DNA of 60,106 nt from a virus. Position numbers and translations under genes: made by a program. Position 1 is the first letter of the stretch. Every line of letters begins with the position of its first letter. This document shows positions 8,244 to 16,895 of this stretch, one piece after another. Below the pieces are notes generated by a model. The model had not been told where the DNA came from. It saw only the letters and a program-made list of their open reading frames with translations, and did no database searches. The stretch covers positions 1-60,106 of IMG/VR virus record IMGVR_UViG_3300027736_000049; one strand, written 5' to 3'.

Positions 8244-8698
8244 TGGCCGCTTCCTTAGACGACATCCTCACTACCCAGCGAAATGGCGTGATTGCCATCA
8301 ATAATCTGGGGCAGAAATTGGCGCTCATTGAGGCCGATTTGCCGTGTCTTTGCACTAATTTGGCGCTGATTGTCACGCAACTTACCAATTTGGCCGGTGC
8401 TTCTTTCCCTGCAACGACAAGCGCGACGGTTGCCGCATCGACTACAACTTTGATAACAGCAGGCACTGGGCGGATTTTTGCAGTCTCCATACCCGTTCAT
8501 GCGGGTTCGGCGCAGGTCTATATCTATAACTCGGCTACAACTGGCGGCATATCAGCAACTAATCTGCTTTATGCGTCTTTGCCGTCAAACGCCGCTTCTT
8601 TCACGCCCTATCAAAACGTGAACTTGGCATACACCAATGGTATAGTTTTGAAAACCGACGCAGGAATGAACTTCTGCGTTGCCTATACGGCCAATTGA
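8243..8698 (+). CDS. Structural hypothetical protein
   Basis: A 151-aa protein coupled to the nozzle gene by a TAATG overlap. The N-terminal helix (MAASLDDILTTQRNGVIAINNLGQKLALIE) is followed from about residue 55 by a Ser/Thr/Ala-rich beta segment. The C-terminal part resembles the small beta domain in the proteins at 49786 and 58199. It is probably a virion tail component. Confidence 0.75.
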   Translation: MAASLDDILTTQRNGVIAINNLGQKLALIEADLPCLCTNLALIVTQLTNLAGASFPATTSATVAASTTTLITAGTGRIFAVSIPVHAGSAQVYIYNSATTGGISATNLLYASLPSNAASFTPYQNVNLAYTNGIVLKTDAGMNFCVAYTAN

Positions 8699-8705
8699 GG
8701 ACGCC

Positions 8706-9263
8706 ATGCCCCTATCGCGCGGAAAATCTCAAAAGACCATCAGCCACAACATCTCTGAGATGATTGGGTCCGGTCATCCTCGCGATCAGGCCATAGCAGC
8801 GGCCCTTAGCACCGCCCGCAAGACCAAGGCGTTTGGTGGCCATACACCCGCTTTTATGCAGAAATCTGCCCAGCCCGGCGCTGAAGTGATCCACGAGGGC
8901 CCAATCCATAGCCCCGTGTCTGGCCGCACAGATCATCTGCCCATGCACGTCGCCTCTGGCTCCTACGTCATCCCCGCCGACATCATCAGCGCGATGGGCG
9001 AGGGAAACACTATGTCCGGCTTCAAGCAGATGAAGCAGATCCTGAGTGGAGCCAAGGCCATCCCCAAAGCGTCCGGTGGCCCTGTTCGCGCCGTTCCTAT
9101 TGTGGCGGCGGGTGGTGAGTATGTCGTAACCCCCCATGAAGTGATGTGGGCGGGAGACGGCGATATGGATGCGGGACATGAAGTTTTTGATGGGTTTGTG
9201 ACGGGGATGCGCGCCAAAACCATTAAAACTCTGAAGGGGTTACCGCCCCCGAAGAAAAACTGA
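8706..9263 (+). CDS. Conserved phage virion-associated hypothetical protein
   Basis: A 185-aa basic protein. ATG 8706 is the likely start, since the frame before it overlaps the previous gene. The N-terminus (KSQKTISHNISEMIGSGHP, then QAIAAALSTARK) is a motif found in small phage proteins. The middle has HLPMHVASGSYVIPADIIS, and the end GGEYVVTPHEVMWAGDGD. Position between nozzle and ejection proteins suggests an assembly or virion role. No catalytic motif is visible. Confidence 0.75.
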   Translation: MPLSRGKSQKTISHNISEMIGSGHPRDQAIAAALSTARKTKAFGGHTPAFMQKSAQPGAEVIHEGPIHSPVSGRTDHLPMHVASGSYVIPADIISAMGEGNTMSGFKQMKQILSGAKAIPKASGGPVRAVPIVAAGGEYVVTPHEVMWAGDGDMDAGHEVFDGFVTGMRAKTIKTLKGLPPPKKN

Positions 9264-9274
9264 GAGGGGAAAAT

Positions 9275-9766
9275 ATGAGCGACGAACTGAAAGTAAGAGT
9301 TGGAACACCGGACGACATCCATGAAGCCATGGAATTGTCCATGATGGCCTGCGCCGAAAACGGCTTCAGAAACCCAGATAAAGTCAAGCTTCTCAATGAG
9401 TTATGGCAGGCCCTTAACTTAAATTACGGCCTCATTGGCATCATCGGAAAAGAGGGTGGTCCTATGGAAGGGGCCATCCTTTTGCGTATCGGCCCAATGT
9501 GGTACAGTCATGATATGGTGTTGGAGGAAAAGGCAATTTTCATCCACCCTGATCATCGCAAGCACAGAGATGGTCGTGCGCGTAAATTGGTCGAGTTTGC
9601 CAAACAGACGGCAGATGAACTTGGTATTCCGCTTCTCATTGGAGTGCTTTCCAATGAGCGGACGGCGGGTAAGATCAGGCTATACGAGCGGCAATTAGGC
9701 AAGCCAACCGGGGCGTTTTTTCTGTATGGCGCCCAGACTGGCGAATATCCTATGACGGAGCATTAA
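9275..9766 (+). CDS. GNAT-family N-acetyltransferase
   Basis: A 163-aa protein with ribosome site GAGAGGGGAA. It has the GNAT layout: N-terminal strand and helix (RVGTPDDIHEAMELSMMA), a beta-hairpin, then IFIHPDHRKHRDGRARKLVEFA, matching motif A (Q/RxxGxG/A) for acetyl-CoA binding. GVLSNERTAGKIRLYERQLG follows as motif B. Phages often encode such enzymes next to internal virion proteins. The acceptor is unknown. Confidence 0.87.
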   Translation: MSDELKVRVGTPDDIHEAMELSMMACAENGFRNPDKVKLLNELWQALNLNYGLIGIIGKEGGPMEGAILLRIGPMWYSHDMVLEEKAIFIHPDHRKHRDGRARKLVEFAKQTADELGIPLLIGVLSNERTAGKIRLYERQLGKPTGAFFLYGAQTGEYPMTEH

Positions 9767-9769
9767 GAG

Positions 9770-12700
9770 ATGAGTAATCCCCTTCTCGCTTTTCGCCGGG
9801 ACGACGACTTTAGCTTTGGCGGCGCGGCTAGGGGATTGCCTCCGGGCGTCCATTTAGAGTTCTATGGTGGTGGCGGCAAGGGGGGCTCTAGCACTCAGAC
9901 CGTCTCCATTCCTCCCGAGGTTTTGGCGCGATACAATGCCGTCAACGCCCGTGCAGAGAATGTGGCGCAGACGCCGTTTACGCCATATTCGACCGATCCT
10001 AACGCCTTTGTGGCCGGCCTTACCTCATCTCAACAGGCTGGAATTGGCAATATTAATGCCCAACAGGGGGCCGCAAATCAGGCCGTTGGCATAGGCCAAG
10101 GTCTTCAGCAGCAAGGGATTGACACTGCCCGAACTGGCCAAGGTCAGGCCAACGCTATCAATCAAACTGCTTTGCAAGGCATTAGTCAGGCACAGCAGCA
10201 GGGAACCGCTTATAATCAGGCCGCGGGCAAGAACATTGGCAACGCTATGTCTTCGGCTGCGCCCTACATGCAGCAAATGGCTGGCCTTACGCAGGCTGGT
10301 CTTGGGCAGGGCCAGCAATACCTTGGCGGGGCTACCGATCTGACACAACAGGCCATTCAGACCGGCCAACAGTACGCCAACAAGGCGGAACCCTATTACA
10401 CCGGCGCTTTGCAGGCTGGACAGCCCCTGAACCAACAGGCGCAGCGATACATGCAGGCCGGGACGCAGGCGGTAAACCCGAATGCGCTGGATTACGGTCA
10501 GTACATGAACCCGTACATGAGCGACGTGGTTCAGGCCCAGCAAGCCCTTCAGGCGCAGGAAAACGCTCAACAGCGTTCCGCCTTGCAGGGTAAGGCTATT
10601 CAGTCAGGTGCGTTTGGCGGCGACCGTGCCGGTATTGAGCAGGCCAATTTGGCTCGCCAACAGAGCCTTGCCAATCAGGCGACAATGGCCAATCTGCTTC
10701 AGTCTGGCTATGGGCAGGCTCAGGCCGCTGCACAGCAGCAGCAGGGCGTGGGTCTTGGCGCTGCTCAAGCTAATCGTGCGGCCCAGCAGGCTGCGGCCCA
10801 ACAAGCTGCGGCGCTTGGTCAACAACAATACGCCCAGCAGCTTGGCGTGGGAACTGGCCTTTCGGCTCTTGGTCAGCAGCAGTATGGACAGGCCCTTGGC
10901 ACTGGCTCGCAGCTCGGCACATTGGGCCAGCAGGGCTACACACAGAACCTTGGCGCTGGTGCGCAACTGGGTCAGGTCGGCCAGAACCTGTATGCACAAA
11001 ATATCGGTCAGGGTCAGGCCATTCAGGGTCTTGGCAATCAACAGTTTACGCAGGGGCTTCAGGGCTCTCAGGCGGCGTCTGGCATTGGCCAGAGCATCTT
11101 TGGCAATGCCGCCCAGACCGCTGGCATTCAGCAGGCTGGCGGCATGAACACCGCCAACCTTGGCCTCCAGAACCAAGCCGCACAGATTGCCGCCGCGCAG
11201 GCTCAGATGGCCGCTGGTCAGCAGCAGCAACAGACTGAACAGGCTGGCAAGACGGCGCTCTACAACCAATTCTTGCAACAGCAGGGCTACCCCTTCCAGA
11301 TCGCGCAGTTCCTTGCCAATATCGCGATGGGCACTGGCGCTCTGTCAGGCTCCACAACAAGCGCCGCCCGTACAGGGCAGCGCGGTGGTCGCATGGGCGA
11401 TGGTTATGCTTCTGGCGGGCTTGTGCCTGATAGTCAGGGCGGCGCGGTTTATGAGCCGGGCCTGTACGAGCGCGGCGGCTATGCCAGTGGCGGCAAGATG
11501 GGTCCTGATTTTGCGCTTGGCAGTGATAATGATGGTAATGAGGTTTGGACTAATCTCGCTACAGGCCGAGCCGTTGACGCAATCAATGACCCTGAATTTT
11601 TGGCGTGGCGCGCAAATGGCAATGTGCCCGTGGGGAATAAAAAGACGGCACCAACAACAAGTTCTGCTGGGTTGGCTGGAACATCTAATTATGACCAAAT
11701 TGTCCGTAACGCCTATGGGCAAATTGGCCGTAAGGATTTTGGCACTGCCGCCAGTAACATTGATGAGGGCGGCTACAACTATTGGATGAACCAACTGAAC
11801 TCAGGAACCATCACGCCTGATCAGTTTAATGCACAATTTACGAAAGAGGGGCAGGCGTATAATGCCGCCAATCCGAAATCTGATGTAGCAAAACTGACGC
11901 AGCCAGTCATGCAATCCAATGCAGATTTTCGTAGTGTCGGCGGGCTTGATCCAGACATTGCGGACGCATTTAAAGAGGCTGTTGGCAGAGATATTGATGG
12001 GGCTTCCGCCCGCAAATATCAGGCTATGAAGGATGCTGGTTTGAGCTTGGATCAAATCACATACAACATCGCAAATTCCCAGCCAGCGAAATTGAAAGCG
12101 GGCGATGTTGACGCCCTCAAGGGCCCATCGCTTGCTTACGATGCCTCCAAGTTCTCCCAGCCAGTTGCCCCTGTTCGCAATCAGTATGGCGCGTTTTCTG
12201 CGGGTGATTTTACAGGTTTAACGCCTCAACAATCGCAGGTCATTAACGCCTATTCGGCGGTTGGTCGGACCCCCGGCAGTCGATATGCTCCTTCGCAAAA
12301 TGAGTTGAACTATTGGACAGGCCAAATGTCTTCTGGCGCAATTGCGCCGGGAGAATTTGGTAATACGTTTAATCAAGCTGTTCAAAGCAATATGGCGCAA
12401 AATCCCAATGCGCCTCTTACGCAGTACATTAATAATTACATGAACCAGCCCATTGGTGGCTATGGTCAGCCGCAGGGTGGTGGTTATAGCGGTGGCCTTG
12501 GTGGTTATGGCCAGCCGCAGGGCTATGGCAATATGTCTGCCATACAGGGTGGATATGGTGGTTATGGCGGCGGGTTTGGGGGTTATGGCGGCGGCATGAT
12601 GGGCGGTTACGGCCAGCCCAGCAACTACGGTATGCCTAACTTTGGCTCATCGCCGCAGTATGGCGGCGCTCCTGACTATGCCGGTGCTATGCAGTATGGT

Positions 12701-15700
12701 GGGATGAGTGCGCAGTATGGGATGCCGCAGGGCTATGGGATGCAGCAGCAGGGCTACGGGATGCCGCAGCAGCAACAGTATCAGCAGCAACAGTATCAGC
12801 AACAGCCGCAATACCAGCAATATCAGCCGCCTATGCAGTCCACGCCTGCCATCCCGCAGGGCGTTTTGGATCGTTATAACGCGACAAATGGTCAACAGGC
12901 CGCTCCCACCGCCACCGGCAAGGGCGCTGCACCTGCTATGGGCACTGACGGTTTGGCTGGCTCCACAACAACCGCGCAGACTACTGCCGCCCCAACGGCA
13001 ACTGGCAAGGGCGCAAGTTCGCCGTCAACTGCCACCGGCAAGGGAGCGTCTGGCATGGCGGGCGGTGGCCGTGCGGGCTTTGCTGACGGTGGTCGGGCGG
13101 GGTATGCCGCTGGCGGCGGAGACCCATCCAGCATACTTCGTGGCCTTATCAGCCAGTACGATCCCGGCGATCCGCAGGGTTTGGTGGCTAGGCAAGCGGC
13201 TATGTTTGCTGGCGCTCCGGGCGCTGGCGCTGCTGGCTATGTGCCGCCCACGCAAAGCATGGCAGGCCAGCGTCAGATGCTTCAGCCGCAGGCAAGCATT
13301 CTTCCGCAACAGCAGAGCGGCATTTCGCAAGCGGCTGCGACCGGCACTAGCATCGCCAGTTTGGGTGAGGCTGGTGGTAAGCTCTATAGCAAAATGACCA
13401 GCAAGCCCGGTACGGACACGGCTGCTGACACTTTTAAAGAAGGTTTTGGCAACTTTGCTGATAAAACCAAAAACTTCTTTGGGTTTGGCGAAGCGGCAGG
13501 TGGTCGCATAGGCTACGCCTTGCAGGGCGGTATCCCTTATTCGCAAGGCGCTGACCCGAACAAAGACCCTTCGCGCGTGGGCTACATGGGGATGCTGGAC
13601 TTGCAGCAGCCCATCGACCCGACGCAAGCGTTCAACGCCCAGAAGGCCGGGCAGATGCCCAGCGTTCATCAGGCGTCTAACCCGCTCGTGCAGGGCGCTC
13701 AGGCTGTGAATGCGCTCAACAGTGGGGCCAAGACCCTCAAAAGTGCTGGCGAGTTCCTTGGAATTGGCAAGACAGCCCCAGATATGGGCTCCTTGGCGAA
13801 TGCGCCACTGCCAATGGCTCGCCCTGAAGGTCTTGGCGCTGCCGCCCCTGAGATGGGCTCTCTATCAAACGCGCCGCTTCCGATGGCGCGTCCCGAAGGT
13901 CTTGGGGCACTTGTGTCTGAAAGCGCCCCCGCAGCCGCTGCGCCTGCCCTTGAGGCCGGTGCTGTTCAGGCTGCCGCCTCGCCCGTCCTTGGCGAAATGA
14001 TTGGCGCTGGCGCTGCCCCTGCGGTGGCTGAAGCTGCTTCACTTACAGCTCTCGGTGAGGGTGCTGCCGCCATGGGCGCGGAGATGTTTGCGGGCTTGGC
14101 GGCTGGCGCTGGCAGTGCGTTGGAATTTCTCCCGTTCCTTTTCCTGAAGACAGGCGGTCGCGTCGGCAAGGCTGGCGGCGGTTCCCTTGTGGACCCCAGC
14201 AATCCCCAAGATCAGGCGATGGCGAAATCTTTCGACAATCTGCTCCAGCGTTACGACAACAACCCGCTCCTCGCCGCTGCGGCGATGGACGTTGGCACCA
14301 AGGTCGTTGACGCCGCCATCCAGAAGGCCGAGCAGACTGGAGGCGACATCACTGACTTCCTGCCCCGCAGGACGCAGGAGTACATGTTTGCCCTGTCCAA
14401 GGCCGCTATGGGCGCGCATGACGCCATGAGCCGCCCTGCCCGTGCGGCGGGTGGGCGGACGGGGTATGCGTTGCCGGGCTTCGTGAATGACGAGCCTACT
14501 GGCCTTGCACCTGCGCCGTCTGACGCTATGACCATGGGCGATGTGGCTGGTGGGCTCTCGCCTGAGCCTACTGTGCAAGTTGCTGAACTGAAGAACCCGG
14601 ACATTCTTCGCGCATTGCGTGGGTCTGAAGGGGCCAATGGCAACCCGGAAGCCAAGAACCCCAACTCAACGGCTGGTGGTTTGTACCAATACCTTGACAG
14701 CACTTGGCAAAAACAAGCTCCCCTTGCCGGTGTGGACATTAAACAATACCCCACGGCTAGGTCTGCCCCTGCGGACATCCAGCACCAAGTGGCCGACGCC
14801 AATGTCAGCAGCATCTTGGAGCAGAACAAGGGTAATGTGCAGGCCGTCCCTCATCTTTGGTATTCGGGCAACCCCGAAGGCAAACTGAGCCCCGAAGGCC
14901 TTGCGGCTAACAAAGGGTTCACGCAAGAGCAATATAATCAACGGTTCTTCAAAAAACTTGAGCCCGGTGCGCCTGAAGGCAAGCCTGTTCAAGTTGCTGG
15001 CCTCAACCCTTCCAAGACTGACGCTGGCTCGCTCAGTGACATTGGAAAGACCATTTCCGACTCCGTTCCTACCAGCAGCAGCTTCTGGGTTCCGCTGATT
15101 GCGGGCCTTGGCACCATGTTGGCCTCTGACAAGTATCGCTTCTCGCAGCGCATTGGTGAGGGCCTTGTGGGCGGTGCGGCTGCGTTTGGTAAGCAGCAAG
15201 AGTTCGGGTTGAGTAAGGAAAAACTGGCGCAGGAAGAGGCGTTGCGTAAACAAGGATTTGGGCTCCAACAGCAACAGATTGGTTTGACTGAGCGTGAAGT
15301 TGCGCTCAAGGAGGCTGAGAGCAAACGTAGGATTGAAGCAGCCAAAGCTGCCGCTGCGGCATTAAGTGGAAATGTTGCGCCGGTGCAACCTTCTGCCCCT
15401 GTTCCGACAGCCAAAACTACGGTTGCCCCTCCCTCTGTTGGCGGTGCACAGCCAAGCAATCCCAATAATGCAGCGCCAGCAATTCCTCCGGCTGGCGGTC
15501 TTGTGCCTCCTCCGGTTGAAGATAAGGATAAAACCCCAGCGGCTCCTATCCCGGCTCCTAACAGCAAATTCTGGGAAAATGTGGACCCTCAGTCCAATCC
15601 GCATAACCTATTAGCTTTGGCGGATAGGTTCGATCAAGCTGCCGTTGCGTCTGCTGAAGATCCATCATCAATGGCTGCCTATCGCGCTTCTGCTCAACAG

Positions 15701-16894
15701 TACCGGGCGCAAGCAAGTGCTATTCGCCTGAGCGGCATAGTCACGATGAAGGATCAGTCAACAGCCTCAATGCCCGGCTTCAATGAAGCCAAGGCAGCGC
15801 AGGCTGCTGCGCTTAAGCAAGCGGAATTGAACGTTACAACTTCGCCAGAAGCCCGCGCTGCCGAAGTTGAAAAACAACGTCTTCTTGAAGAAGAGAAACA
15901 GCGTTATGCCCCCTTCGAAGACAATGAGGGTAATCAATGGCGTCGGGCAGCGCCAAGCGACACGCCAGTTCAAATGGCTGCGGCCCCCAACACCACTGCC
16001 GCTGCTGGTGAGCCGGTGAAGGCGTCTCTTGATCCAAAGACAGCGCGAGTTAATAATGTCATCCCGGCACCTCCTGTTGGTGGTGGTATCCCACAAGCTA
16101 TTCCCCCGCGCGAAGGTCTCGTTCTTGCGAAGTCGGCTGGTCTTTCGCCTGCCGCCAAAGCAAATGACCAAAAGTTTTCAGAAGAATTCCCCGGAAAATT
16201 GCATAATGCAATTGAAGGCGAAGAAGCCATGCAAACTGTGGCGCAGGCTTTCAAACTCTTTACTTCCAATGTTGTTGCCGAAAAACTTCAGGGATACGCG
16301 CTTTTGGCAAGGGCCATCGGAATGCCTGACAGTGTTGTGGAGGCTGTTGCAGGGGGCGACCCTGCGGCCATGCAGCGCGTTGATAAGGAAGCTGTACCTT
16401 CCGTTATTGGCATTCTGAAAGAAGGTGCAAGCCGGTTTGGGCAGCAAGAATTTATGGTTACGCAGAAAACTGCCGTTGCATCCAAAACGGCTGACCCCAA
16501 GGCAAATCATGCCCTTGTCGGCGAGTTGATGGGCAAGGCTCAGTGGAACAAACAATTCCTCACTGATTGGGATAAGGCCAAGGACGAGGGATGGCGTAGC
16601 CCGTCTGCGTTCTTTGCCTCATGGTCTCAGGCCAATCCGCTCAATACCTACATCCTCTCTGCTACCAAGCAGATTGGAAACTTCAGTGGGATGGATCTTC
16701 CCAAAGATCCAAATGCCTATGTGGAAGGGGCTATTTACGTTGCACCCGAAAGATTTGGTACTCCTGCACTAGAAAAATATTTTGGGTCTATCGGGGTGAA
16801 GCCGGGTCAATTGTTCAAGTACAATGGGCCCAATAATCTTCAACCTATAGCCAAAGAAGATTATTACACGGCGCATTTGACCGGGAGGCGATAA
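9770..16894 (+). CDS. Giant internal virion (ejection) protein with transglycosylase-like domain
   Basis: A 2374-aa protein, by far the largest here. In order: a Gln/Ala/Gly-rich helical repeat region (about 60-510); three DUF4214-like segments (about 640-700, 727-775, 817-875; YWMNQLNSGTITPDQF); a Gly/Tyr/Gln-rich stretch (897-1024); TATGKGA repeats; a 23-residue tandem repeat (about 1339-1384, ANAPLPMARPEGLGA); a lysozyme/transglycosylase-like domain at about 1610-1710 with RGSEG (E1620) and AGGLYQYLDSTW; a charged coiled coil near 1810; and a C-terminal region. GGRxGYA motifs separate domains. It likely rides in the head, is injected, and opens peptidoglycan, comparable to T7 gp16. Confidence 0.85.
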   Translation: MSNPLLAFRRDDDFSFGGAARGLPPGVHLEFYGGGGKGGSSTQTVSIPPEVLARYNAVNARAENVAQTPFTPYSTDPNAFVAGLTSSQQAGIGNINAQQGAANQAVGIGQGLQQQGIDTARTGQGQANAINQTALQGISQAQQQGTAYNQAAGKNIGNAMSSAAPYMQQMAGLTQAGLGQGQQYLGGATDLTQQAIQTGQQYANKAEPYYTGALQAGQPLNQQAQRYMQAGTQAVNPNALDYGQYMNPYMSDVVQAQQALQAQENAQQRSALQGKAIQSGAFGGDRAGIEQANLARQQSLANQATMANLLQSGYGQAQAAAQQQQGVGLGAAQANRAAQQAAAQQAAALGQQQYAQQLGVGTGLSALGQQQYGQALGTGSQLGTLGQQGYTQNLGAGAQLGQVGQNLYAQNIGQGQAIQGLGNQQFTQGLQGSQAASGIGQSIFGNAAQTAGIQQAGGMNTANLGLQNQAAQIAAAQAQMAAGQQQQQTEQAGKTALYNQFLQQQGYPFQIAQFLANIAMGTGALSGSTTSAARTGQRGGRMGDGYASGGLVPDSQGGAVYEPGLYERGGYASGGKMGPDFALGSDNDGNEVWTNLATGRAVDAINDPEFLAWRANGNVPVGNKKTAPTTSSAGLAGTSNYDQIVRNAYGQIGRKDFGTAASNIDEGGYNYWMNQLNSGTITPDQFNAQFTKEGQAYNAANPKSDVAKLTQPVMQSNADFRSVGGLDPDIADAFKEAVGRDIDGASARKYQAMKDAGLSLDQITYNIANSQPAKLKAGDVDALKGPSLAYDASKFSQPVAPVRNQYGAFSAGDFTGLTPQQSQVINAYSAVGRTPGSRYAPSQNELNYWTGQMSSGAIAPGEFGNTFNQAVQSNMAQNPNAPLTQYINNYMNQPIGGYGQPQGGGYSGGLGGYGQPQGYGNMSAIQGGYGGYGGGFGGYGGGMMGGYGQPSNYGMPNFGSSPQYGGAPDYAGAMQYGGMSAQYGMPQGYGMQQQGYGMPQQQQYQQQQYQQQPQYQQYQPPMQSTPAIPQGVLDRYNATNGQQAAPTATGKGAAPAMGTDGLAGSTTTAQTTAAPTATGKGASSPSTATGKGASGMAGGGRAGFADGGRAGYAAGGGDPSSILRGLISQYDPGDPQGLVARQAAMFAGAPGAGAAGYVPPTQSMAGQRQMLQPQASILPQQQSGISQAAATGTSIASLGEAGGKLYSKMTSKPGTDTAADTFKEGFGNFADKTKNFFGFGEAAGGRIGYALQGGIPYSQGADPNKDPSRVGYMGMLDLQQPIDPTQAFNAQKAGQMPSVHQASNPLVQGAQAVNALNSGAKTLKSAGEFLGIGKTAPDMGSLANAPLPMARPEGLGAAAPEMGSLSNAPLPMARPEGLGALVSESAPAAAAPALEAGAVQAAASPVLGEMIGAGAAPAVAEAASLTALGEGAAAMGAEMFAGLAAGAGSALEFLPFLFLKTGGRVGKAGGGSLVDPSNPQDQAMAKSFDNLLQRYDNNPLLAAAAMDVGTKVVDAAIQKAEQTGGDITDFLPRRTQEYMFALSKAAMGAHDAMSRPARAAGGRTGYALPGFVNDEPTGLAPAPSDAMTMGDVAGGLSPEPTVQVAELKNPDILRALRGSEGANGNPEAKNPNSTAGGLYQYLDSTWQKQAPLAGVDIKQYPTARSAPADIQHQVADANVSSILEQNKGNVQAVPHLWYSGNPEGKLSPEGLAANKGFTQEQYNQRFFKKLEPGAPEGKPVQVAGLNPSKTDAGSLSDIGKTISDSVPTSSSFWVPLIAGLGTMLASDKYRFSQRIGEGLVGGAAAFGKQQEFGLSKEKLAQEEALRKQGFGLQQQQIGLTEREVALKEAESKRRIEAAKAAAAALSGNVAPVQPSAPVPTAKTTVAPPSVGGAQPSNPNNAAPAIPPAGGLVPPPVEDKDKTPAAPIPAPNSKFWENVDPQSNPHNLLALADRFDQAAVASAEDPSSMAAYRASAQQYRAQASAIRLSGIVTMKDQSTASMPGFNEAKAAQAAALKQAELNVTTSPEARAAEVEKQRLLEEEKQRYAPFEDNEGNQWRRAAPSDTPVQMAAAPNTTAAAGEPVKASLDPKTARVNNVIPAPPVGGGIPQAIPPREGLVLAKSAGLSPAAKANDQKFSEEFPGKLHNAIEGEEAMQTVAQAFKLFTSNVVAEKLQGYALLARAIGMPDSVVEAVAGGDPAAMQRVDKEAVPSVIGILKEGASRFGQQEFMVTQKTAVASKTADPKANHALVGELMGKAQWNKQFLTDWDKAKDEGWRSPSAFFASWSQANPLNTYILSATKQIGNFSGMDLPKDPNAYVEGAIYVAPERFGTPALEKYFGSIGVKPGQLFKYNGPNNLQPIAKEDYYTAHLTGRR

Positions 16895-16895
16895 G

